Positions 35,266 through 44,349 of a stretch of 64,000 nt of DNA are shown here, one piece after another. The stretch is from assembly GCA_032250805.1 (NCBI GenBank), contig JAVVEM010000010.1, forward strand, positions 1-64,000, given 5' to 3'. Both the position numbers and the translations under genes were made by a program. The stretch is from B18-G4 sp032250805. GTDB lineage: Bacteria > Bacteroidota > Bacteroidia > Bacteroidales > B18-G4. The notes under the pieces were generated by a model. It was not told where the DNA came from, searched no databases, and was given only the letters and a program-made list of their open reading frames with translations. Every line of letters begins with the position of its first letter. The stretch's first letter is position 1.

Positions 35266-38200
35266 TCAGACCTTCTCTAAAATGATTTTAGCTTCAAGCT
35301 TGTCAGCCAGTTCTACACGGATCAGTTCATGTTCCGGGAGCTTTTCGATCATGTCAAGCGATTCGGCCAGGGTCTCCGAACAAATATAATTATAATTGTT
35401 CTGGATTGCATTACTTATTTTACTGTTTTTTTCGATTTTCAGATTGATCTTGTCGGTTACCTCAAAACCCCTGTCTTTACGGAGGTTTTGTATCCTGTTT
35501 ACCAGGTCGCGCGAGATCCCTTCTTCGATAAGTTCGGGGGTAAGGCTAATGTCGAGGGCAACAGTGAGTGGACCCATGCCCGCAATCAGCCATCCCGGGA
35601 TATCTTCTGTAACGATTTCCACATCATCAAGAAGGATATCCACCTCCTTATCATCAAGGTGGATAATGAATTTTCCGTCCTGCTCTATTTTGGCAATATC
35701 GTCCTGCGTAAAGGCATTTACCGCTGCTGCGATCTGTTTCATCATTTTGCCATATTTAGGACCCAGGGTCTTAAAGTTGGGTTTAATGCTTTTAACCAGG
35801 ATTCCGGCAGTTTCCTGCAGGTACTCGATCTCTTTCACATTTACTTCTGACAGGATCAGGTCTTCAACTTTTTTCAGTTGCCGTTCGAATTTTGCATTAA
35901 GTACCGGGATCATCAGCTTATTTAGGGGCTGGCGGACCCTTATATTTGATTTCTTCCGTAATGAGAGCACCATGGACGAAAATTTCTGGGCCAGTTGCAT
36001 TCGCTCTTCCAGGTCTTTATCCAACATGTTATTATCCATTGCGGGGAAATCGGTAAGATGGATCGAATCCACCTTTTCTTTTCCGCTTACTTCATTGAGA
36101 TCGATAAAAAGGCGCTCCATATAAAACGGGGCAATGGGAGCCGACAGTTTTGCCACCACATCGAGGCAGGTGTAAAGGGTTTGGTAAGCAGAGATCTTAT
36201 CGGAGCTATATTCGCCTTTCCAGAATCTTCGCCTGCTCAGCCTCACGTACCAGTTGCTCAGGTGGTCGTTAACAAACTCAACAATGGCACGGCCGGCACG
36301 TGTAGGTTCATATGCACCGTAGGCGTCGTCGACTATGCCTATGAGGGTATTCAGCTCAGAAAGTATCCAGCGGTCGATCTCAGGCCTTTTTTCGGCAGGG
36401 ATATCATCTTCGGCATAAGTAAATGCATCGATATTTGCGTAGAGCGCAAAAAAGGCATAGGTATTATAAAGGGTGCCGAAAAATTTACGCTGAACCTCCT
36501 TGATATTTTCGCTGTCAAACTTAAGGTTGTCCCAGGGCTGGGAGTTTGTCATCATATACCACCGTGTAGCATCGGGGCCATACTGTTGAATGGTTTCAAA
36601 CGGATCAACAGCATTGCCAAGCCGTTTCGACATCTTGTTTCCGTCTTTATCGAGCACAAGGCCGTTTGAGACACAGGTTTTAAACGAAACATTGTCGAAA
36701 AGCATGACCGCAATTGCATGCAATGTAAAGAACCATCCCCTGGTTTGATCCACGCCTTCGGCAATAAAGTGTGAGGGGAAATACTTTTGCAGGTCGCTGT
36801 TTTCGAACGGATAGTGAAACTGTGCATAAGGCATGGAGCCTGAGTCGAACCAAACATCGATAAGATCCGGTTCGCGATACATTTTCTTCCCCGAAGGGGA
36901 CACAAGAAAAATATCATCAACAAAGGGTCTGTGAAGATCGAAGGTGTTATAATTCTCTTCCGACATATCTCCCTTATTGTAGCCTTCCATCGGATTTTTA
37001 TCCATAAAACCGACTTTTACCGACTTTTCAATTTCATCATAAAGCTGGTCGGCCGAGCCAATGCATATCTCTTCTTCCCTGTCATCGGTTACCCAGATAG
37101 GCAGGGGTGTACCCCAGAAGCGCGACCTGGAGAGGTTCCAGTCGACAAGATTTTCAAGCCAGTTCCCGAAACGGCCTGTACCCGTTGCTGCAGGTTTCCA
37201 GTTGATGATCTTATTCAGTTCCATCATCCTTTCTTTATAGGCGGTGGTTTTGACAAACCAGCTATCGAGCGGATAGTAAAGGATAGGTTTGTCGGTACGC
37301 CAGCAGTGCGGATAGGAGTGTTCGTATTTTTCCGTTTTAAAAGCTTTATTTTCTTTCTTAAGCTTTACGATGATATCAATGTCGACCGGATCAGCGGCTG
37401 TTTCCGGGTCGTAATCAGCAGCATATTCATTTTTCACATAGCGTCCGGCAAACTCACCCATGGCATCAATAAATTTCCCCTGTTTATCAACCATGGTAAG
37501 CGAACCGATCCCATTCTCACGGCCAACCTTAAAGTCATCCGCACCAAAGCTGGGGGCAATGTGTACAATGCCTGTACCATCTTCAGTTGTCACAAAGTCA
37601 CCGCTAACGATCCTGAATGCATCGCCATTTTCAGGCTGGGCATAAGGGAGCAATTGTTCATAGCGGATGCCTTCGAGGTCGGCACCGCTAAATTCGCCGA
37701 TCACACTGAAAGGAATGGCTTTCTGTCCGGGCTCATATTCATCCATGGCCAGGGCTGCATTTTTCTCAGGGAAGAAGTTGTTGAGGAGGTCTTTTGCCAC
37801 AACAACGCTCACCGGCAAAGCCGTATAGGGATTGTAGGTCTGAACAAGATTATACATGATCTTTTTCCCAACAGCCAGAGCAGTATTCGACGGGAGTGTC
37901 CAGGCAGTGGTTGTCCAGGCCAGAAAATATACATCGCCATGATCTTCTTTGAAAAGAAATTCTGATTTTTCGTTTTTCACAGCCTTAAACTGTGCAACAA
38001 CGGTAAGATCCTTAACATCGCGGTAGCAGCCCGGCAGGTTCAGTTCGTGTGAGCTTAGTCCGGTACCTGCGGCAGGTGAATAGGGCTGTATTGTGTACCC
38101 TTTATAAAGCAATTTTTTATCGTGAAGCTTTTTTAGAAGCCACCAAACGGTTTCAATATACTTATTGTCGAAAGTGATATAGGGATTATCGAGGTCGACC

Positions 38201-38628
38201 CAGTATCCCATCTTCACGGTCAGTTCATCCCACAGGTCTTTATATTTCATCACCTCTGTACGGCAGGCCTGGTTATATTCTTCAACGCTGATCTTATTTC
38301 CGATATCCTCTTTGGTAATTCCCAGGGTTTTTTCCACGCTGATCTCAACCGGCAATCCATGGGTATCCCATCCGGCCTTACGGTCTACTAAAAATCCTTT
38401 TTGTGTTTTATAACGGCAAAAAATATCTTTTATAGCACGTGCCATAACATGATGAATACCAGGCTTTCCATTAGCCGAGGGAGGCCCTTCATAAAAAATA
38501 AATGGCTTATGCCCTTTTCGCAGATCAAGGCTTTTACTGAAAACCTTATGATCTTCCCAGTATTTACCAATTACATTTGCTGTATCAGTAAGGTTCAGTT
38601 GTTTATATTCCCTGTATTTCTTTTCCAT
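35266..38628 (-). CDS. ileS: Isoleucyl-tRNA synthetase
   Basis: A 1120-residue class I synthetase charging tRNA-Ile. The HIGH motif appears as GIHH (57-60) after FYEGPPSANGKP, and KMSKS appears as KMSKR in DGNKMSKRLGNAVDP. The editing (CP1) domain contains AWTTTAWTLPSNTALAVG and a GTGIVHIAPSFG segment. Length and lack of a bacterial C-terminal zinc knuckle suggest the eukaryote-like type 2 form, which is usually resistant to mupirocin (known for the family, not tested). It is first in the ileS-dksA-lspA cluster. Confidence 0.97.
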   Translation of the reverse strand: MEKKYREYKQLNLTDTANVIGKYWEDHKVFSKSLDLRKGHKPFIFYEGPPSANGKPGIHHVMARAIKDIFCRYKTQKGFLVDRKAGWDTHGLPVEISVEKTLGITKEDIGNKISVEEYNQACRTEVMKYKDLWDELTVKMGYWVDLDNPYITFDNKYIETVWWLLKKLHDKKLLYKGYTIQPYSPAAGTGLSSHELNLPGCYRDVKDLTVVAQFKAVKNEKSEFLFKEDHGDVYFLAWTTTAWTLPSNTALAVGKKIMYNLVQTYNPYTALPVSVVVAKDLLNNFFPEKNAALAMDEYEPGQKAIPFSVIGEFSGADLEGIRYEQLLPYAQPENGDAFRIVSGDFVTTEDGTGIVHIAPSFGADDFKVGRENGIGSLTMVDKQGKFIDAMGEFAGRYVKNEYAADYDPETAADPVDIDIIVKLKKENKAFKTEKYEHSYPHCWRTDKPILYYPLDSWFVKTTAYKERMMELNKIINWKPAATGTGRFGNWLENLVDWNLSRSRFWGTPLPIWVTDDREEEICIGSADQLYDEIEKSVKVGFMDKNPMEGYNKGDMSEENYNTFDLHRPFVDDIFLVSPSGKKMYREPDLIDVWFDSGSMPYAQFHYPFENSDLQKYFPSHFIAEGVDQTRGWFFTLHAIAVMLFDNVSFKTCVSNGLVLDKDGNKMSKRLGNAVDPFETIQQYGPDATRWYMMTNSQPWDNLKFDSENIKEVQRKFFGTLYNTYAFFALYANIDAFTYAEDDIPAEKRPEIDRWILSELNTLIGIVDDAYGAYEPTRAGRAIVEFVNDHLSNWYVRLSRRRFWKGEYSSDKISAYQTLYTCLDVVAKLSAPIAPFYMERLFIDLNEVSGKEKVDSIHLTDFPAMDNNMLDKDLEERMQLAQKFSSMVLSLRKKSNIRVRQPLNKLMIPVLNAKFERQLKKVEDLILSEVNVKEIEYLQETAGILVKSIKPNFKTLGPKYGKMMKQIAAAVNAFTQDDIAKIEQDGKFIIHLDDKEVDILLDDVEIVTEDIPGWLIAGMGPLTVALDISLTPELIEEGISRDLVNRIQNLRKDRGFEVTDKINLKIEKNSKISNAIQNNYNYICSETLAESLDMIEKLPEHELIRVELADKLEAKIILEKV

Positions 38629-38663
38629 TATAAATTGCTAATCGTCCGTTTTTTAACGAGGGG

Positions 38664-38692
38664 CAAAAGTACAAAAAAAAAGGGAATTCCAA
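38664..38692 (-). promoter_or_regulatory. ileS promoter
   Basis: On the minus strand TTG (38692-38690), an 18-bp spacer and TACTTTTG (38671-38664) match the Bacteroidota -33/-7 pattern. The ATG of ileS is 35 bp downstream. Confidence 0.6.
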
Positions 38693-38740
38693 CATGATTG
38701 AGTGAATCATGGTTTCAGTGTCACTTGGCTTCAATATTGC

Positions 38741-38762
38741 TAAATGGTTAAATGGTTAAATG
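38741..38762. repeat. TAAATGGT tandem repeat
   Basis: The 8-bp unit TAAATGGT is repeated two and three-quarter times, and a further single copy occurs at 38785-38792. It could expand or contract by slippage. It is not in a promoter position relative to the ileS box. Confidence 0.7.
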
Positions 38763-38984
38763 CCTGCCCCGAAACCTCGGGGGCTAAATGGTTCCGGGTT
38801 CCGGGAGGTTATGGGATTTTGCATTTTCATTCGCTACTGAACATTAATCCATTGTATCTCATCATTCAATTCCAGTTTTAGCTCATCGACCTTCGTTGTT
38901 CGGTCTTCGGCCTGGCCATCGTCCCTTCATCCCAAAATCTCATGGTCTCTTAGTCACTAATAGCAGATATCAAAAACCCGACAC

Positions 38985-39716
38985 CTATAGTATAAGGATA
39001 AATCTCCAGGCACAAAAATAGTCTTCGGGGTGCGGGTCGGGCGGACAGGCAATACATTCTGTTTTGATACGGGGATCGATGGCTTCGGCAAAGGATGTAT
39101 ACTCTACCAGTCCCCCCGATTTGCATGGATAATCGTCGAGGCCTTTACGCTTGCGGGCCACCTGCACGCGGCATTCGTTCATTTTAAAAACGAAACTGTT
39201 TTCTTTCTCTTCCGAGAATGACTGCTTATTTATATAGGCATACAGCCTGAACCTCAGAGCTTTTTTCAATCCTTCGAGGCCGGCTTTTTCCGGCAGGCCA
39301 AGCATGCGTTTTACCGACCATGCCTCAAAGGGGCTGAACTGTGCCCAGGCACTGTCGTTACAGCGTTTTGCTTCGTTCATACCGTGCTCAAACTCCACAG
39401 CCTGAAACCACACGCCATCATTGGCCAGCCAGTTAATGGCCGAGCCTTCCATAAGTTCATCAATTTTATCATCAGAAAGTTCAAGAAAAGGCTGTGGCAC
39501 TCCTTCCTCATTTTCAAAGCCCAGGATCTTTCCCAAACGCTTTAACTGTATAGCATAGCTTTTCTGCCATGCGGCATCGAGGGCTTTGTATGCTTTTTCG
39601 CGGCCCATCTGGTGTTGTACCTCCGCAAACCACAGGGCATGGTGCATCATGGTGCGATGGAAAAAATCGATGATGAGTCGGGCCTTTTCTGCTTTTGTTA
39701 GATTTTCTGAATGCAT
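38985..39716 (-). CDS. DUF6125 family protein
   Basis: A 243-residue protein with no signal peptide. The sequence VEFEHGMNEAKRCNDSAWAQFSPFEAW and the later ECRVQVARKRKGLDDYPCKSGGLVEYTSF, IKTECIACPPDPHPEDYFCAWRF make a pattern I associate with DUF6125. Conserved cysteines (CNDS, ECRV, DYPC, CIACPP, FCAW) and histidines suggest a metal or iron-sulfur site and resemble the V4R-like/L-2-amino-thiazoline-4-carboxylic acid hydrolase group. The function is unknown. It may be cotranscribed with the hypothetical gene upstream (41 bp). Confidence 0.72.
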   Translation of the reverse strand: MHSENLTKAEKARLIIDFFHRTMMHHALWFAEVQHQMGREKAYKALDAAWQKSYAIQLKRLGKILGFENEEGVPQPFLELSDDKIDELMEGSAINWLANDGVWFQAVEFEHGMNEAKRCNDSAWAQFSPFEAWSVKRMLGLPEKAGLEGLKKALRFRLYAYINKQSFSEEKENSFVFKMNECRVQVARKRKGLDDYPCKSGGLVEYTSFAEAIDPRIKTECIACPPDPHPEDYFCAWRFILIL

Positions 39717-39757
39717 TATGATCTATATTTTGTCTCTGTTTTTAATTATGAATGAAT

Positions 39758-40273
39758 TTATTTCGACAATTCGTGCTTAAAAACAGGATTGGTCAAAATA
39801 GCGGTAAGAATATCCACCTGAACACCGGTATCGTAATCGTTCAGGATCTCACGTACCCTGCCGATCATATCTTCTTCCTTTTCAGTCTTCAGGATCACAT
39901 CCTTTAATTGCCTGAATTGCGATCCTTTTAACTCATCCTGGAGGGCATCGATAATGATCCGGAAAAACTTATCATCTTCCCCGCTTTTATCAGGAAGACC
40001 AAAGGCTTCCAGCTCCTCAACAGATGCTTCCAGTATTTTTCTTCCCAGCTTTTTGCAGCTTTCGAGATAGCTTGAGGATCCGCTGGTATCGCGCAGCGAC
40101 CATGAAGAGTAATCATATTCGATCCTTTCGATCTGCCTGATCTTTTCTGAGGTATCGCCAAAGATGCGTGCCAGCATCACAATGGTGAACTTTTTCCAGG
40201 CTTCCAGGTCGAAGTCCTTTACATCGAGGCGTTCGATCTGATTTTTGAGTATTGCTATTTCCTTTTTTACCAT
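39758..40273 (-). CDS. Hypothetical helical protein
   Basis: 171 residues from the ATG at 40273; an earlier ATG at 40333 gives a leader that overlaps a palindrome and looks noncoding. I do not recognise it. The protein is charged and predicted mostly helical (KKEIAILKNQIERLDVKDFDLEAWKKFT, then SYLESCKKLGRKILEASVEELEAFG), with no signal peptide or membrane segment, so it is probably cytosolic. It is located 41 bp upstream of the DUF6125 gene in the same direction. Confidence 0.6.
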   Translation of the reverse strand: MVKKEIAILKNQIERLDVKDFDLEAWKKFTIVMLARIFGDTSEKIRQIERIEYDYSSWSLRDTSGSSSYLESCKKLGRKILEASVEELEAFGLPDKSGEDDKFFRIIIDALQDELKGSQFRQLKDVILKTEKEEDMIGRVREILNDYDTGVQVDILTAILTNPVFKHELSK

Positions 40274-40416
40274 GATGGCCGGATTAATGTTTAAGGCTTT
40301 GCCTTCCAAAATCCAGGATTCCTGGAAGGGCAAAGGGTATTCCTGTTTATATTGATCTTAACACTCATGTAAAATTAGTAAATTCGTACACATCTTAGCT
40401 GAATATTTTAAATTTC

Positions 40417-41490
40417 ATGACCGATAACAAATCCATCATCATTTTCATTCGCAGCATATTACTGCTTAGCCTGATCCTGATCATTCCCGCAAAAAATATA
40501 TCTGCACAGGAAGGGCATGCCAATTGTTTTGTTTATCACAGGGTTGGCGATTCACGATATCCATCAACCAATATAACTACAGAAGCTTTCAGAGAACAAT
40601 TAAATTACCTGAAAGAGAATAATTATGAGGTAATGACCCTCGGATCAACTGTTGATCTGATCAGGAGCAATGAGTCAATACCTGCCAGGGCAGTTATTAT
40701 AAGCATTGATGACGGGTATCGCTCCTTTTATAAAAATGGCCTGCCATTATTGGAAGAATTTGGTTTCCCTGCCACACTATTTTTAAACCCAAAAACTGTA
40801 GGCGGAGGCGACTATATGGACTGGGATGAGATCAATGATGCCCGGCAAAGAGGTATAGAGATCGGCAATCATTCATATGGCCACACCCAGTTTCTGAATA
40901 TCGAAAACGATGATGAACGGAAGACTGCCTTTATCGATGACCTTCAGTTGTCGCATGAATCATTCATGGCCCATATGGGTTATGTTCCTACCCTTTATTC
41001 CTACCCCTTTGGTGAATATGAGCAGGGGTTGATGAATGTTTTGGAAGAAGAAGGATATAAAGGCGCTACTGCACAATATTCCGGTGTACTGTATCACGGC
41101 ACCAACCTCCTGGCCATCCCCCGTTTTCCAATGGGAGGGCCCTATGCCAATATAGATGGCTTTACCCGGAAAATTCAGGTATTGCCCATGAGGGTAATTG
41201 AAAAAATACCTGAAGACATCCGCATGAGCCAAAACCCTCCCCTTTTACAGCTAAGTATTGTTGATGGCAGCATTGATCCGGGTAGTATTCAGTGTTTCGT
41301 TGATGGGGAAAAAAACTGCGATGTAAAGATCGTTGAAGAAAATGACAAGTTCATTCTGAAAGTTACCAGTAAAGATCCATTAAATGGCCGCCGCTCGTTA
41401 TATACCATCACAGCCCGTTCTGAAAATGGCAAAGGCTGGTGCTGGTTCAGTCATGTTTGGGTAAATACAAAGATTTCAAAAGGTCAGTAA
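40417..41490 (+). CDS. Polysaccharide deacetylase family protein
   Basis: A 357-residue exported protein (signal peptide ending near SAQE) with a NodB-homology domain. D98/D99 in IISIDDGYRSF provide the catalytic base and metal ligand, and H152/H156 in NHSYGHTQF are the metal histidines. Members remove acetyl groups from chitin, peptidoglycan or surface glycans. The last 95 residues form a separate beta-rich region (LLQLSIVDGSIDPGSIQCF) that may bind sugar. It converges with the M14 peptidase gene with only 7 bp between stops. Confidence 0.9.
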   Translation: MTDNKSIIIFIRSILLLSLILIIPAKNISAQEGHANCFVYHRVGDSRYPSTNITTEAFREQLNYLKENNYEVMTLGSTVDLIRSNESIPARAVIISIDDGYRSFYKNGLPLLEEFGFPATLFLNPKTVGGGDYMDWDEINDARQRGIEIGNHSYGHTQFLNIENDDERKTAFIDDLQLSHESFMAHMGYVPTLYSYPFGEYEQGLMNVLEEEGYKGATAQYSGVLYHGTNLLAIPRFPMGGPYANIDGFTRKIQVLPMRVIEKIPEDIRMSQNPPLLQLSIVDGSIDPGSIQCFVDGEKNCDVKIVEENDKFILKVTSKDPLNGRRSLYTITARSENGKGWCWFSHVWVNTKISKGQ

Positions 41491-41497
41491 TGCGCAC

Positions 41498-43291
41498 TCA
41501 CTCCACAGGCAGGCGTTCCACATCATGGCGTTCGATGATTTTCCCCACCGGGTAAAGATTCTTGTTTTGATCCCACCAGGGGGTTTTTGAATAAAACCAA
41601 TTGAGAATAGCCCACTGTGAGCGGGCAAATTCAGAATCTTCAGCTTTTTTCTTTTCAAAGCTGGTTTTTAAGCCAGGGTCATTTTCGAGCATCTCCCTGG
41701 CCAGGCCTTCCATCACGTAAGTTTCAGAATATTCTTTCTGTTCAAAAATGGCATTAAAAAAGCCCCAGCGAACATATGAGTCGGGTGCCAGGGGTTCGAG
41801 TATATTGGCAATCACTCTTGCAGTACGCTGGTTCATATCGATCACAGCAGAACCTTTCGGAAAATAAATTGTATCACGCGAAGCGGTATATTCAATATTA
41901 CTGAGCATAAACCGTCCTTCGTTCGGACTACGGATCCAACGTGGATCTTCAAAGCGGTATTGCTCTACCCATATCTCTGAATCTTCACGCAGATAATCAA
42001 CCCTTACGCCATGTAATGCCAGCCGGTAGATTACTTCATACCATTGTGGGGGGATAATATAAGCTTCGGGCATATCTGTTTCGGCCTCCGGAACAGCTTT
42101 GTTAAACCATGGCAATTCGAAGGTTACTGGCCGGTCGGAATGATACTGATACCATTTCCCCCCCGTCAGCTCGCTTTCAACAATTTCGTATTCTACTCCT
42201 TTAAACTCTACCATGATGCTGTCGGTGTCGTCTCTCTTCCAGTTGATTGGAAACGGCCGGTCGCGGAATGATTCGCCGGCAGTAGTTTCATCAGCGATTT
42301 TGATCATCACTTTCAGTTTATCGGCATGTTGGTTCAGGTATTGCGCCGAAAGGTCCAGCAACGCATAAGTAGCTTCGACTCTTTGTTTATGGGGTTTGAG
42401 CATATGTGTTTCGATCAGCAATCCGGGCCTGTTTTGTATAGCTGTGTATCCTTGCGACAAACGGGGTGGAGCTACCCCTGAGCGAAGACCACTCTGCGGG
42501 TCATGCCATCGCTGGAAGCTCACGTAGGGATACATGAGGTGCTCGCCTGTATCCATAAATCCCTGCACCCAGGGCAGGAATTCGTTTTTCTGCCAATGTG
42601 TTAGCATAGGATCCATGTTACCGAAAACTTCCATTACATAGGTGATCACGTATTGATAATCGGCCCCGTCGGAGGAATGACAGTCGATAAAAAAGTCGGG
42701 CAGCCAGCTTGTGAACATTTTCAGCCATGCATGCATTTCGGGCGTATCGGCCTTGAGGAAATCACGGTTCAGGTTCAGGTTTTGTGAATTGGTGCGCCAG
42801 CCCATTTGCCCGGGTCCGTTTTGGTTGATACGGTGAAAAGGGCCATAGCGCTTAAGCCCATCCACATTAAAAGCCGGTAAAAAAATAAATGTTACATTTT
42901 CGAGTAAATGTTCTTTTTCCAGGGTGATGGCAATATCGCGCATGAGCATGAGGATGGCATCGGTACCTTCGGCTTCGCCCGGATGAATACCTCCTTCGAT
43001 CAGCATAATCACATTCCCTGTAGCACGGACATCTTCGGGTGTGTGCAATCCTGTTTTATTTATGATGAGCATGGGTATTTCATACCCGCCGGCACTTTTC
43101 CCCATCATCTGATAACTTACCAACGGAGAGGCTTTCGCGAGCCGCTTGCTAAAATCCATTACCTCTTCGTATGTGGCGGTTTTCAGACCAACAGACTGTT
43201 CAAAGGGTGTTGTCCATGAAGTTTCCTGAGCAAGGAGCATGCCGTTCAGGCCCAGCAATAAAACAACAAATATTATATTTTTCATAATCAA
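41498..43291 (-). CDS. Secreted M14 family zinc carboxypeptidase
   Basis: A 597-residue exported metallopeptidase (signal peptide ending at LLAQE). Zinc ligands are H103 and E106 in GGIHPGEAEGTD, and H205 in FIDCHSSDG. LNLNRDF (about 172-178) is the usual substrate-binding Asn-Arg pair. RPGLLIETHMLKPH probably holds the catalytic Glu. A long C-terminal region (about 340-597) beyond the peptidase fold has no recognised domain. ATGs at 43291 and 43285 are both possible. Confidence 0.88.
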   Translation of the reverse strand: MIMKNIIFVVLLLGLNGMLLAQETSWTTPFEQSVGLKTATYEEVMDFSKRLAKASPLVSYQMMGKSAGGYEIPMLIINKTGLHTPEDVRATGNVIMLIEGGIHPGEAEGTDAILMLMRDIAITLEKEHLLENVTFIFLPAFNVDGLKRYGPFHRINQNGPGQMGWRTNSQNLNLNRDFLKADTPEMHAWLKMFTSWLPDFFIDCHSSDGADYQYVITYVMEVFGNMDPMLTHWQKNEFLPWVQGFMDTGEHLMYPYVSFQRWHDPQSGLRSGVAPPRLSQGYTAIQNRPGLLIETHMLKPHKQRVEATYALLDLSAQYLNQHADKLKVMIKIADETTAGESFRDRPFPINWKRDDTDSIMVEFKGVEYEIVESELTGGKWYQYHSDRPVTFELPWFNKAVPEAETDMPEAYIIPPQWYEVIYRLALHGVRVDYLREDSEIWVEQYRFEDPRWIRSPNEGRFMLSNIEYTASRDTIYFPKGSAVIDMNQRTARVIANILEPLAPDSYVRWGFFNAIFEQKEYSETYVMEGLAREMLENDPGLKTSFEKKKAEDSEFARSQWAILNWFYSKTPWWDQNKNLYPVGKIIERHDVERLPVE

Positions 43292-43318
43292 GGTTTTAGC
43301 AAAAGGGTTCTTTCCCTA

Positions 43319-44230
43319 TCAGGGTTGGGGCGATTTTTCGGCATCCCATTCATAATCAACATACTCCCAGCAAAAGTCATCTCCTTCAATATAAACCATC
43401 AGATACCCTTCTTCAATATCATGATTCGGGCCTTCCCACCAATGTCCGGAAATTGCTCCTGAAGTGATAAAACTAATACCATTTATCTCTATGTATTCGA
43501 GGTAATGAAGATGTCCCTGCAGAACCAGTTTAAGATTGTGAGCAGCAAACAAATCCAACACATCCCTGGCATTCTCAACCACAAGGCCGTGATAGTCAGG
43601 GGCGTATTCGCCATATAATATTTGGGTAAAGACAGTAATAAACGGGATATGTGTTGAGATAACGATAGGGGTTTTGGTATCTACCTTCAAAAGGTCGGCT
43701 TTTAACCATTTCATCTGGACCTGATCAACCATTCCGATATATTCACGTTCTTCAGTATCCATAATACTATTTAACACTATAAAATGCCATCCTTTATGAT
43801 CAAATGAATAATATGTTTCGCCGATCCGTTTTTCATACATTCCATATCGATACTCCGCGTGGTCGGGCGAAACACCGCTCACTTCATATATGCCAAATAA
43901 CTCATGGTTACCGATTGAATTATAAACCGGCATTTTAAATCCTTTTACTTCTTCGATATACATATCATATAAACTATCGGCACTTTCATAAGGCTCCTCC
44001 AGGGCGTCCATGATCAGGTCTCCGCCGGTAAGCACAAAATCGGGTTGCATAGCGTTTATATCGGCAATCGCTTTCCGGAAACCTTCAGGGGCCTGATCTT
44101 CCTTTTGCAAGTGAATATCGGTAATGAAGGCAAAGGAGAATGTTTCTGCTTCAGGTTTAGTGTCAGTAGTGCAGGAAGCAATGGCCAGGATAAATATTGT
44201 CAGGAATAACAATGTAGGGATTCTTTTCAT
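43319..44230 (-). CDS. Metallophosphoesterase lipoprotein
   Basis: A 303-residue lipoprotein (lipobox AIASC) of the calcineurin-like phosphoesterase family. All metal motifs are present: FITDIHLQK (DxH), LTGGDLIMD (GD), NSIGNHELFG (GNHE), ISTHIPF and LQGHLHYLEY (GHxH). It acts in the periplasm on an unknown phosphoester. It lies 27 bp upstream of the M14 peptidase gene, in the same direction, and the two may share transcription. Confidence 0.9.
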   Translation of the reverse strand: MKRIPTLLFLTIFILAIASCTTDTKPEAETFSFAFITDIHLQKEDQAPEGFRKAIADINAMQPDFVLTGGDLIMDALEEPYESADSLYDMYIEEVKGFKMPVYNSIGNHELFGIYEVSGVSPDHAEYRYGMYEKRIGETYYSFDHKGWHFIVLNSIMDTEEREYIGMVDQVQMKWLKADLLKVDTKTPIVISTHIPFITVFTQILYGEYAPDYHGLVVENARDVLDLFAAHNLKLVLQGHLHYLEYIEINGISFITSGAISGHWWEGPNHDIEEGYLMVYIEGDDFCWEYVDYEWDAEKSPQP

Positions 44231-44317
44231 AATTATCAGACATTAAGTATTTTTTGAAGTCAAACAAAAATAGAAAATTACACCAATATCGCATGCTGTT
44301 GCATAATATATTTTATG

Positions 44318-44325
44318 TAAATTTG
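44318..44325 (+). promoter_or_regulatory. -7 box of the DUF3857 gene pair
   Basis: TAAATTTG matches TAnnTTTG, 24 bp upstream of the ATG at 44350. A TTG at 44299-44301 is closer than the usual -33 distance. Confidence 0.5.
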
Positions 44326-44349
44326 TCTATCATTTAAATCTTTCCTCCT

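Larger units (their letters stand above)
38629..38984. other. 356-bp intergenic region with ileS promoter and tandem repeats
   Basis: No gene is visible. Beside the ileS promoter it holds TAAATGGT tandem copies (38741-38762, one more at 38785), a small hairpin CCCCGA-aacc-TCGGGG at 38767-38782, and a repeated TTCCGGG. The remainder appears to be simple AT-rich spacer. Confidence 0.6.

Noticed and set aside
36931..37965. Plus-strand open frame of 344 codons inside ileS
   Set aside because: It lies fully antisense to a conserved, complete isoleucyl-tRNA synthetase and has no recognisable domain or promoter; it is a shadow of codon usage.
40306..40331. Nested palindrome (CCTTCCA...TGGAAGG around CCAGGATTCCTGG) upstream of the hypothetical gene at 40273
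   Set aside because: Short arms and no promoter box at a sensible distance; too weak to call an operator.
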